Notes under the pieces: generated by a model
What the model was told of the DNA's origin: nothing
What the model saw: only the letters and a program-made list of their open reading frames with translations
Databases searched by the model: none
Part shown: in pieces, positions 33,562 to 41,222 of the stretch
How the letters are laid out: every line of letters begins with the position of its first letter
How positions within the stretch are numbered: the stretch's first letter is position 1
Translations under genes and position numbers: made by a program
Source: a candidate division WOR-3 bacterium
GTDB lineage: Bacteria > Hydrothermota > Tepidihabitantia > SM23-42
Length of the DNA stretch: 64,000 nt
Assembly (NCBI GenBank): GCA_029858255.1
Contig: JAOUFJ010000002.1
Coordinates: 74,637 to 138,636, forward strand
Direction of reading: 5' to 3'

Positions 33562-34779
33562 ATGGTGAAGAATCGGGACTGCGTTTCAATCATACGTACG
33601 ACCGCACATTACATTCCTCTCATTACGGTTTTGTGGGTAATTTCTTCCCCGGGTGACCCTGTTGTTGTATCGGGCGGTCCTGCAAACGATTATGAATCAT
33701 GGATAATAAGAACAATCGACAGCAGGTTGATGGTGGTCTTCTGCCGGAACCCGGACTGGCAGTCAGGCGACCTTTATGTAACATTCTCAAGTGATAATGG
33801 CATTTCCTGGGAAACACCGACCCCGATAATCGAAAGTCCACAAGATCAGGCGACCCTTAGCTTTCTGCAACTCCCCGGCGACACATTCCGGTTATGGTAC
33901 GCGTCAAATGAGAACATAACCTATGGCATTTACACCGCCCACTCATTAGACGGCATCGCATGGAACCGCGACGGACAAGTCGACCTTGGCTGGGAACCAT
34001 ACGACATGCATTATGATCCGACCGTTATTATCGAACCTGACAGCTCCCTGACAATGAGCTATCGAGGCCCGGGCGGCGCCTATATCGCGCACAAACCCTA
34101 CGGTGAAACCTGGGATACGATCCGGACTCTGGTCGGTCCCGGTGGTTACCGCCCCCGTGTTATGAAACACTCAAATAGCACGTACCTCTATGCCTACCAC
34201 CGTAATACCGCGACCGGATATGAAGTGTTCGTACGTACCTCTCTTGATCGGATAAACTGGACATCCGAACTCAGATTGACCTTTAGCGGCAATTCCCACG
34301 ATCCTTTTCCAAATGAAACGGCAGACGGTGCTTATATGATCTACTACGCCACGCATATGCCGCCTGCCTACAATCTCTACCGCCGCCTATCATATGATGC
34401 GGTCAACTGGGACATAGAAGAGCAGGTTACATACGATGCAACGAACAACACACAACCTCATTTTTTTGCTGAATCGGACGACATCTTTCTGGTCTGGGCA
34501 CATGCTATCTTGTTCCCCGATGATCATGATGTATATTTTGAAAGATTCAACTATCCTGGGATCAACGAAACAGTTGAATTCATAGCGGAAGCAAAAGCGA
34601 AAGCTATCGATATCTCCCCTAATCCTTGTTCAAAGGAAATCAGAGTTACTATACCTGCATGTAATCGAGATATTCTGAATATTACAATCTACGACGTTCA
34701 AGGAAGAATAACAGGGAAACCACAATATTTGAAATGCTATTGCGATAATGTCTTCACGATCGGAACGAATTATTTATAG
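33562..34779 (+). CDS. secreted sialidase-like beta-propeller protein
   Basis: A 405-residue exported protein. A hydrophobic segment near residues 14-30 could act as signal peptide. The body has sialidase/neuraminidase-type propeller repeats, including Asp-box-like SSDNGISWETP. I see no full set of catalytic Arg/Tyr residues, so enzymatic activity is unproven. The C-terminal part begins a FlgD-Ig/type IX-like module (SPNPCSKEIRVTI, ITIYDVQGRI) but is cut by TAG at 34777-34779. The same frame continues to complete the module. Confidence 0.8.
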   Translation: MVKNRDCVSIIRTTAHYIPLITVLWVISSPGDPVVVSGGPANDYESWIIRTIDSRLMVVFCRNPDWQSGDLYVTFSSDNGISWETPTPIIESPQDQATLSFLQLPGDTFRLWYASNENITYGIYTAHSLDGIAWNRDGQVDLGWEPYDMHYDPTVIIEPDSSLTMSYRGPGGAYIAHKPYGETWDTIRTLVGPGGYRPRVMKHSNSTYLYAYHRNTATGYEVFVRTSLDRINWTSELRLTFSGNSHDPFPNETADGAYMIYYATHMPPAYNLYRRLSYDAVNWDIEEQVTYDATNNTQPHFFAESDDIFLVWAHAILFPDDHDVYFERFNYPGINETVEFIAEAKAKAIDISPNPCSKEIRVTIPACNRDILNITIYDVQGRITGKPQYLKCYCDNVFTIGTNYL

Positions 34780-34851
34780 ACCGGCGTCTATCTGATGCGA
34801 GTTAATTGTAGGGACGTTAATTACCACAAAAGATTCGTCGTTATCCGTTAA
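34777..34851 (+). other. in-frame continuation of the sorting module after an amber codon
   Basis: After TAG 34777-34779 the frame reads 23 more codons, TGVYLMRVN at the start and KRFVVIR at the end, before TAA 34849-34851. This is exactly the tail seen on the other secreted proteins here (GIYFVRL near the end). The TAG is therefore a point nonsense change, a readthrough site, or a sequencing error. Confidence 0.75.
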
Positions 34852-34858
34852 TTACTCT

Positions 34859-35878
34859 TCATGAACTTTTCGTACATTTCAATATATCATTTTCCACACT
34901 GAAGATAACACCCAGGAATTTTTCGACAACCCAGATGTTCGTTTGCGCATGATTCGTCAATGACGGAATGCTTATTTCGCATGGCATGCCTGACCGGTGT
35001 GTCGCCAGAGCCACGAACGGTACCATTTGGTCGACCATCCACTGGTCAACGCACGCTTCTGCTGCAACAGCTGCTTTCAATACATTGGCGGCGTCCATGC
35101 CCACTTCCTCAGCAGGTTTCCCCCTTCTGCCGATTGCATCTGCACCAAGTAGACCATTATCATAACGTGCGCACGCGGTTATGAAACAACCGGGAGAGGA
35201 TGCATCGATATACGAAAACGTGATGTCGGGATCTCTGAACACCCCGGAAAATCCATTCTGAATTCTTTCCGCAACCTTCGCCGTCTTCAGATGATTAGAA
35301 GCGGTTATCCAAGCACTGACTTGTTTCACCGAACCCCGATCTCTCAATTTAAAAACCCCAATATCCGATGGAATTATCCTCACAAATACTTCGCCGCCGC
35401 CCTTCGGGTAGAACCCGTGGCGTCTAACTTCAACTTCTATTGAGACACTGTGATTCCGTAGTATTGAACAGAATACATGTAAGAAATATGTGATCGTCGG
35501 GCTAAACGGCACCGCTGTTCCGCCTCTTAGTGTGAGTTCAAGTGGACAGTCGGCATAGGTCCCGAGGGGAACTAATGTCTGCAGTATCAAGGTGACCGAC
35601 CCCGCGGTTTTGGTATCGATGACATATTCTCCTCCCTTGATTTTTCCCGGAACAAAAACGATGTCGGTTGAGTTCATACTCAGCCCATTGATCCTGGCGT
35701 CACATATCTGACCGGCAGCAGCGATACCGTGAAGGTGTTGGGGTCTCAAACCAGGCTTATCCCTGCCTTTTCTGATATTGAAGATATGTACAGGTTTACT
35801 GGTTATCGCCGATACCGCAACCGCAGTTCTCAGGATCTGGCCACCTCCTTCGAGGTAGCTACCGTCGATCTCGATCAT
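34859..35878 (-). CDS. rtcA: RNA 3'-terminal phosphate cyclase (RtcA)
   Basis: A 339-residue RtcA, which uses ATP to turn RNA 3'-phosphate ends into 2',3'-cyclic phosphates. Family blocks include IDGSYLEGGGQILRTAVA at the N-terminus, GLRPQHLHGI, and FYPKGGGEV in the middle. The adenylated His probably lies in NHAQTN near the C-terminus. It is the last gene of a minus-strand operon behind a DUF2284 protein and an ATP-dependent DNA ligase, so the operon joins nucleic-acid end-processing genes. Confidence 0.94.
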   Translation of the reverse strand: MIEIDGSYLEGGGQILRTAVAVSAITSKPVHIFNIRKGRDKPGLRPQHLHGIAAAGQICDARINGLSMNSTDIVFVPGKIKGGEYVIDTKTAGSVTLILQTLVPLGTYADCPLELTLRGGTAVPFSPTITYFLHVFCSILRNHSVSIEVEVRRHGFYPKGGGEVFVRIIPSDIGVFKLRDRGSVKQVSAWITASNHLKTAKVAERIQNGFSGVFRDPDITFSYIDASSPGCFITACARYDNGLLGADAIGRRGKPAEEVGMDAANVLKAAVAAEACVDQWMVDQMVPFVALATHRSGMPCEISIPSLTNHAQTNIWVVEKFLGVIFSVENDILKCTKSS

Positions 35879-35884
35879 GACAGT

Positions 35885-36415
35885 TCATTCAACCAGGATC
35901 AATCCATTATAAGTGCAGCACGAATCTTCTCTTTGCACAACTTCGAGCTTCAGACCGTTATTCCTTACGGTCTGATACACATCAATACCGCATGCTTCCA
36001 TGGCCGGTCTCGCCTCATAAGGATATTTGCATGGCTTCCTGGTATCACATGTTCGACAGAGCCGGCAGGGTCCCGAGGTCATGCCAAATGCTTTGTAGTA
36101 CCCATGGAGGAAAAATTCACGTTCGAGTTCAGCAACGATGCTTTTCAACTTCCGGCTCAGCTTCGTTTCCCTATCAGGGGAAATGTCTTCCATCTGCATC
36201 AATAATGCTGTAGAGTATTCACTTATCATTTCACGCGTGTATTCAGGCGATGGTGAATATGGTGGACAGGTCAGCCGCTTGCTGTAACCACCGCATCCAT
36301 ACTGGCACTTGATTCTAACCCAATTCGCCACTGTAATTTTTCTTGTACTGATCATCTTTGCTTTTGTCATACCCGCGGATATCGCTTTTTCCAGGTATCT
36401 TTGAAATTCTGCCAT
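35885..36415 (-). CDS. DUF2284 predicted metal-binding protein
   Basis: A 176-residue Cys-rich protein of the DUF2284 family. Conserved cysteines are in CQYGCGGYSKRLTCPPYSP and GPCRLCRTCDTRKPCKYP, probably binding a metal or Fe-S cluster. The biochemical role is unknown. It lies 6 nt upstream of rtcA. AGGAGGATC gives a clear ribosome-binding site. Confidence 0.85.
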   Translation of the reverse strand: MAEFQRYLEKAISAGMTKAKMISTRKITVANWVRIKCQYGCGGYSKRLTCPPYSPSPEYTREMISEYSTALLMQMEDISPDRETKLSRKLKSIVAELEREFFLHGYYKAFGMTSGPCRLCRTCDTRKPCKYPYEARPAMEACGIDVYQTVRNNGLKLEVVQREDSCCTYNGLILVE

Positions 36416-36461
36416 AATGATCCTCCTATACCTTTAATGCAAATGCATGCAGTACAATATG

Positions 36462-37997
36462 TTACGGGCCCTTCGATGAAACTGCTGAAATGCTTTCAAG
36501 ATCGATTATCGTGTTTATCTCTTGAGCGGTCTTGTCTTCCCGAAGCTTCTTCACACGGGCGAATCTGAGGGCAACACCCGATTCATATTTAGGGCTCTTC
36601 TGCACTTCATTGAATACTATCTCGACGACTACAACCGGTCTGACGTACACGGTCCATTCGTCTTCGTGCACTTTGTATCTGGGAAGGTTAACAGTCATCC
36701 ATTGTAGCATTTTATCGGTCAGCCCCTTAAAAGTTTTACCGACCATCAAATATTTTGTTTTTGTTTCATCGAGGACGCCGAGATGCAGGTTTGACAGAAA
36801 ACCGTGTCTTCGTCCGTGGCCCCACTCGGCCGCCAATATCACACAATCAACCGTATGTGTACCCTTGAGTTTGAACCAGAATTTTCCACGTTTACCAGGG
36901 CGATACTCAGAACCGAGTAATTTGACAACTACTCCCTCATTACCCAGTTCTAATGACTGGTCATAGAAAGTTCTGGCTTTGTTCTTACTGACAGGTATCA
37001 GCCGAGCCGCGAGATTACGCTTTCTACGAACTACATCATTGAGGATTTCTACGCGCTCCGCGTAAGTCTTCCCTGTCAAATCCTCATCACCTACATAGAG
37101 TGCATCGAAATACTGCGGCAAGACCGGCACCTCACGTTGCATCTCAATGATATTCTTTTTCCTCGTGGTACGGCGCGCAAGAACCTGGAATCGAACCGGT
37201 CTCCCCTTCTTATCGATGCCGATCGCCTCACCATCAAGGATAAACTTGGTGACCGGTAATTGTCGCGCATTCTGGACTAACTCTGGAAAGTGATCTGTGA
37301 TGTCCTTGAGATGCCGGGAGAATATCTTGACCTTATCTCCATCACGGTGTGTCTGTATTCTAATTCCATCCAGCTTGTGCTCCAGTGCAAATTCTTCATT
37401 TTCATCGAAGACATCATCAAGGGAATTTGCCATCTGGGCAAGCATTGGCTTAACCGGACTGAAAATGCTTATACCCAGACTATCTATCGCCTCCTTCCCT
37501 TGACTCCGCAGCAGAAAGAACAGTTCTGCGATGTCGGGTTTTTGAAGATATGCCCTCTCAATCTCTTCATCGGATAGTCCAAAGAAGCGGGCTATGGCAT
37601 GTTTTACCACACCTTCACCTGCACCCTGCTGTACCTCTCCAACCATGAGCAATACGAGGTATTTTCTCTCATCCTTGCCCAGTTTTGTGAAAAGCGGCGT
37701 CAAGGCTTCAATCTTTTTTCGCCCCCTTGCTGAGCAAACCAGTTCCAAGTACCTGTCGACCTGAACGAGACTGGGTGAACGTGAACGCCGAAAAACCGTG
37801 TTGGAAAGCTCAGTTATACCTTTCCATGCTATATTGAGCTTGCCCTGCCTTATTCTGCCAGCAATGTAGTTTACGCCGATCAGCGCCTCATCAACAGACA
37901 ATTTGCTGAGGAATTCTTCAATGATACTGATTTTGCTGTTCCTTGAGGAAGTCTGTCTCACTCTTTCTGAATATTCAACTATCGCTTTAAACAACAT
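36462..37997 (-). CDS. lig: ATP-dependent DNA ligase (archaeal/LigB type)
   Basis: A 511-residue ATP-dependent ligase. An N-terminal helical DNA-binding domain is followed by the adenylation domain with motif I EHKLDGIR (catalytic K208), motif III region FDALYVGDEDL, motif IV NEGVVVKLL and motif V FWFKLK, then an OB domain. It joins nicked DNA. It overlaps the small Cys-rich gene by 11 nt and has only a weak ribosome-binding site, so translation may depend on coupling. Confidence 0.95.
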   Translation of the reverse strand: MLFKAIVEYSERVRQTSSRNSKISIIEEFLSKLSVDEALIGVNYIAGRIRQGKLNIAWKGITELSNTVFRRSRSPSLVQVDRYLELVCSARGRKKIEALTPLFTKLGKDERKYLVLLMVGEVQQGAGEGVVKHAIARFFGLSDEEIERAYLQKPDIAELFFLLRSQGKEAIDSLGISIFSPVKPMLAQMANSLDDVFDENEEFALEHKLDGIRIQTHRDGDKVKIFSRHLKDITDHFPELVQNARQLPVTKFILDGEAIGIDKKGRPVRFQVLARRTTRKKNIIEMQREVPVLPQYFDALYVGDEDLTGKTYAERVEILNDVVRRKRNLAARLIPVSKNKARTFYDQSLELGNEGVVVKLLGSEYRPGKRGKFWFKLKGTHTVDCVILAAEWGHGRRHGFLSNLHLGVLDETKTKYLMVGKTFKGLTDKMLQWMTVNLPRYKVHEDEWTVYVRPVVVVEIVFNEVQKSPKYESGVALRFARVKKLREDKTAQEINTIIDLESISAVSSKGP

Positions 37998-38172
37998 TTA
38001 AATATCCCATTTTACCGGTAAGATTCCGACATGGATTATGTAGACAGCAACAGGCATCCGTGATATCGCCGAACCGGCAGGGCTCGGCCACCTTGGGGCA
38101 TTTTGTTCGCAGTCTGACTACAATTTCTCTCCTATTCTCGTCTATTTCTGTGCCCGGGTCATAGAGCATCAT
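37987..38172 (-). CDS. small Cys-rich hypothetical protein
   Basis: A 61-residue frame with six Cys (C25, C32, C41-43, C48), including DACCCLHNPC. I recognise no family with confidence. Support for it being real is positional: its ATG overlaps the TGA of the upstream secreted protein gene, and its end overlaps the ligase start by 11 nt, so three genes are chained on the minus strand. The cysteines suggest metal or Fe-S binding. Confidence 0.5.
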   Translation of the reverse strand: MMLYDPGTEIDENRREIVVRLRTKCPKVAEPCRFGDITDACCCLHNPCRNLTGKMGYLNVV

Positions 38173-41060
38173 CTAACAACGACAAGTTTTTCAGTACGGT
38201 CGAAATCTTTGCCGGTCAACCTAACAAAGTAAATACCCTGTGCAACGCTACGTCCATTTTCGTCTCGTGCGTGCCAGACGATACGCTCAGTGTCATCACC
38301 GATATCCTGATAGTGCTTGACCAGCCTTCCGGCGACATCGTATATGCTTATATCCTCGATCGCCGCCCTTCCAAAGACGATATTGAAGGATGTGCGGCTG
38401 ATCCGGGGGAATACCATCACGCCCAGTGGCTCACGGTCTATACGGCCGGCAATGCCGACACCAGGCACACCACCACACAGCGCCAGGAAATGTCCGTCGT
38501 TGTTCAAACCTTGCGTTCCGACCAGCACATCCTCATACCCGTCAAAACTTATGTCATCGACCGCACGTATCGAATAGATCAACCTGCCTTCGTTGTATGA
38601 CCAGATAATGCTCCCATCGAGACCACTGAAACAGTAGACAATACCGGGATTCTGATTTCCGGTTATGACATCACACTTGCCGTCATCATCGAGGTCTTCA
38701 ATGGCATCTACACTCCACACATTGCTGCCAATGGGATATGACCAGTGTACTGCTCCGTTCGAACCATTAAGCACCTGGAATGAGGTACCAACGTGCGCCA
38801 CGCCGATCCCGGGTATGTCAGACGCGATCAGATCAGGGATCTCCGCTACCTTCGTGACCCAACCATAGACATATGTAGCCCATATTCGTGAGCCGTTCGC
38901 CCCACTCAGGCAGAATACTGAATCACTCCACGTACCGGCGATCACATCTTGCTTATTGTCACCGTTCTGGTCAGGAATCGCAATCACAGATTGGATATCG
39001 CCGCCGCAGTCGTATGACCAAAGCGGTGCGTACACCATGCCGCTCGAAGCACCGCTCACGCAGTAGACCTTTTCGTCATAGCCATTACCCCAGGCACCGC
39101 AAACCGCATCAGGGACATTATCGTTGTTGACATCAGGTATCCAGTTGACCGACCCGACGGCATCTGCGATGCGCAGCTGCCAGATGATCTGACCATTTGC
39201 ACCGGAGAAACAATACATGCTGCGGGGTCCTCCAGATGCTAACGAGTTACCGCCGATACCGGCAAGCACTTCGCCGATATCATCGCCATTGATATCAGGC
39301 ATTGGTTTTACCGAATATACCCAGCCGCCCTCACCGTCATAGGAGTGGCTGTCATAATACCAGATGATATCACCGGTAACCGCATCAACGACATACACGG
39401 TTCTATCACCCCACGCAGTACCCAGCAGGATATCCGGCATGCCATCGCCATTGTAGTCGTCGCCCATTGCCAGACAATCATCACCCCATCCGCCGCTTGT
39501 ATAAACACCGCTGAAGTTCCACTGCAATACGCCGTGGCCCGAACTATTACCCCAGTATGTGTTCAGGTGTTTGTCGATCGGCGCACCGGCATCGTAGGCC
39601 TCACAAGCGACATCGTTCACGCCGTCAACGTTGATGTCGGCAATGCCGGCAACGCATACTACATTATCGGGGAAATCGTACACCCAGAGCAGAGTGCCAC
39701 CGGGCAGCTCAAGACTGTCCCCGCTGGCACTCAGTTCAATCGGATAAGGGCTCGAAGGAGCATTGGAGTGCACGAATGCATATCCACTGTATGGACCTAA
39801 ACCAGAGGGTCGCGTGATTATCTGAAAGGACGTTGTGTCAAAACATGAAAGGGAAACCGGAAATGTCATGGTGCCTGGAAAAAACAACTCAGTATCAAAG
39901 GTCACGCTGTCAATAACCAGCGACGGATATCCCAGGTTGGCGATGCTCAATTCCCAGTCTTTTACGCAGTCAATGCGAACGCTTCCGAAATTGTAACTCG
40001 ATGACTGGGGTGACAGGTACGGATCAGGATAGACGCCGTGTCCTGACAGCGGAACATAGGTTGTTTCATTGACCGGATCATTGCTAACGATCAACAGGGT
40101 GGAAGAATAGTATGAAAAAGTGTCTGGACCAAATGACACGGAAATATTCGTAGCCGCGCCCTCTGGTATGTCGATAGGGAAAGACAGCGGTGTAGTATAG
40201 AACAATGGGTTCAATGTGTAGATGGTATCTATCGTTAGTGTATCATCACCGACATTTGCTATGTTCAGCCAGAATGAGAACGATGTATCAAAGGGAACAT
40301 TGCCGTAGTTGTAACTGGCTGGTATCACCTCTATGTCCGGCGTACCACCACCTTGAAGGTCTATCTGGTATGCTACGTGACCGGTCGGTGAACTGCCTTC
40401 GGCAACGACCCAAAGGTACATGCCATCCCAGGCGAGACCCCACGGACGGTTGCCGGGCGAAGCCAGAGAATCGACGATCTGCTTCAATACTACATCAATC
40501 TTGTATATGCTGTGCGAGCCACCATAATTACCATCATTACATACCCAGAGATATTGACCGTCCCATGTTGCACCCCATGGCTGCGGCAGTTCGTATATGT
40601 TCATGCTGTCCAGGACCGCGCCGTTTGTTTTCTGTATCTTGTACGCGCGTCCGTTCGGGTTGTAGTATACGCAGTGCCATAGATCAATCCCGTCATTTGC
40701 GAGGCCAGCCATGTATTCCTTGTGGGCAGGAAAAGCATGTAGACGCGCACCGGTTATGGTATCGATCCTGTATATCGAATCAGTTCCGCTCAACTGGTCA
40801 CTGATCCAGAGGTCACCCTGGTCAAATGCAAGACCATAGCAATCCGCGCTCAACCGCCATCTCAATCTCTTGAGTATATTACCATTACTCGGGTCCAACT
40901 TGTATACTGTATCACCGTTCACACCATACGCGCCGCACCATATATAGCTGCCATCCCAGGCAAGACCCGAAGCATTCGCGGGTGCGGTGATCGCATTAAT
41001 CACGGTCTGCGCAGACAGCGCAGTCCACGCAATTAGTAATACAAAGATAAGTTGTCTCAT
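38169..41060 (-). CDS. secreted FG-GAP/ASH-domain beta-propeller protein with C-terminal sorting module
   Basis: A 963-residue exported protein. Residues 1-18 form a signal peptide ending TALSAQ. Next come SxxW-type propeller repeats (WDGSYIWCG, WDGQYLWVC), then two choice-of-anchor/ASH Ig-like domains (about 245-455). About six FG-GAP repeats follow, with Ca2+-binding Asp loops (DYNGDGMPDILLG, DLDDDGKCDVITG). The last 80 residues are the FlgD-Ig/type IX-like module ending GIYFVRL...EKLVVVR. It is probably displayed on or released from the cell surface; the ligand is unknown. Confidence 0.88.
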   Translation of the reverse strand: MRQLIFVLLIAWTALSAQTVINAITAPANASGLAWDGSYIWCGAYGVNGDTVYKLDPSNGNILKRLRWRLSADCYGLAFDQGDLWISDQLSGTDSIYRIDTITGARLHAFPAHKEYMAGLANDGIDLWHCVYYNPNGRAYKIQKTNGAVLDSMNIYELPQPWGATWDGQYLWVCNDGNYGGSHSIYKIDVVLKQIVDSLASPGNRPWGLAWDGMYLWVVAEGSSPTGHVAYQIDLQGGGTPDIEVIPASYNYGNVPFDTSFSFWLNIANVGDDTLTIDTIYTLNPLFYTTPLSFPIDIPEGAATNISVSFGPDTFSYYSSTLLIVSNDPVNETTYVPLSGHGVYPDPYLSPQSSSYNFGSVRIDCVKDWELSIANLGYPSLVIDSVTFDTELFFPGTMTFPVSLSCFDTTSFQIITRPSGLGPYSGYAFVHSNAPSSPYPIELSASGDSLELPGGTLLWVYDFPDNVVCVAGIADINVDGVNDVACEAYDAGAPIDKHLNTYWGNSSGHGVLQWNFSGVYTSGGWGDDCLAMGDDYNGDGMPDILLGTAWGDRTVYVVDAVTGDIIWYYDSHSYDGEGGWVYSVKPMPDINGDDIGEVLAGIGGNSLASGGPRSMYCFSGANGQIIWQLRIADAVGSVNWIPDVNNDNVPDAVCGAWGNGYDEKVYCVSGASSGMVYAPLWSYDCGGDIQSVIAIPDQNGDNKQDVIAGTWSDSVFCLSGANGSRIWATYVYGWVTKVAEIPDLIASDIPGIGVAHVGTSFQVLNGSNGAVHWSYPIGSNVWSVDAIEDLDDDGKCDVITGNQNPGIVYCFSGLDGSIIWSYNEGRLIYSIRAVDDISFDGYEDVLVGTQGLNNDGHFLALCGGVPGVGIAGRIDREPLGVMVFPRISRTSFNIVFGRAAIEDISIYDVAGRLVKHYQDIGDDTERIVWHARDENGRSVAQGIYFVRLTGKDFDRTEKLVVVR

Positions 41061-41082
41061 GAATGCCCTCCTCGACTGCTGG

Positions 41083-41110
41083 ATTATACTAATTTACATG
41101 CGCAAGTCAA
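41083..41110 (-). promoter_or_regulatory. sigma70-type promoter for the FG-GAP protein operon
   Basis: On the minus strand, TTGACT (41110-41105), 16-bp spacer, TATAAT (41088-41083). Predicted start near 41076, with GAGGAGG as ribosome-binding site before ATG 41060. Confidence 0.65.
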
Positions 41111-41157
41111 TTAAATTCGGATCGCTTCGGTGCTCGTAAACTGCGGGGCAATTAACT

Positions 41158-41194
41158 TACCCCTCCATTCTTCCCCTCCATAAATGGAGGGGTA
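41158..41194. repeat. CCCCTCCAT direct/inverted repeat, alternative hairpins
   Basis: CCCCTCCAT occurs at 41160-41168 and 41173-41181, and its inverse ATGGAGGGG at 41184-41192. Two exclusive stems are possible: 11 bp (41158-41168 with 41184-41194) or 9 bp (41173-41181 with 41184-41192). It lies just downstream of clpC, as a 3'-end structure would, but no T-run follows. Confidence 0.55.
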
Positions 41195-41222
41195 CTAGAG
41201 AACCAGTTGATGTATAGGACGT

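Noticed and set aside
34777-34779. TAG as a pyrrolysine codon
   Set aside because: No pyrrolysine genes are in the window, and many other genes here end in TAG (for example 12290-12292, 15792-15794, 30490-30492).
38600-39700. Repeated DNA within the FG-GAP gene as a possible CRISPR or satellite
   Set aside because: The periodicity comes from degenerate protein repeats; there are no identical repeats with unique spacers.
40205-40804. 199-codon plus-strand frame inside the FG-GAP protein gene
   Set aside because: Composition (Arg, His, Cys, Ser) is typical of an antisense shadow and the minus-strand protein is clearly real.
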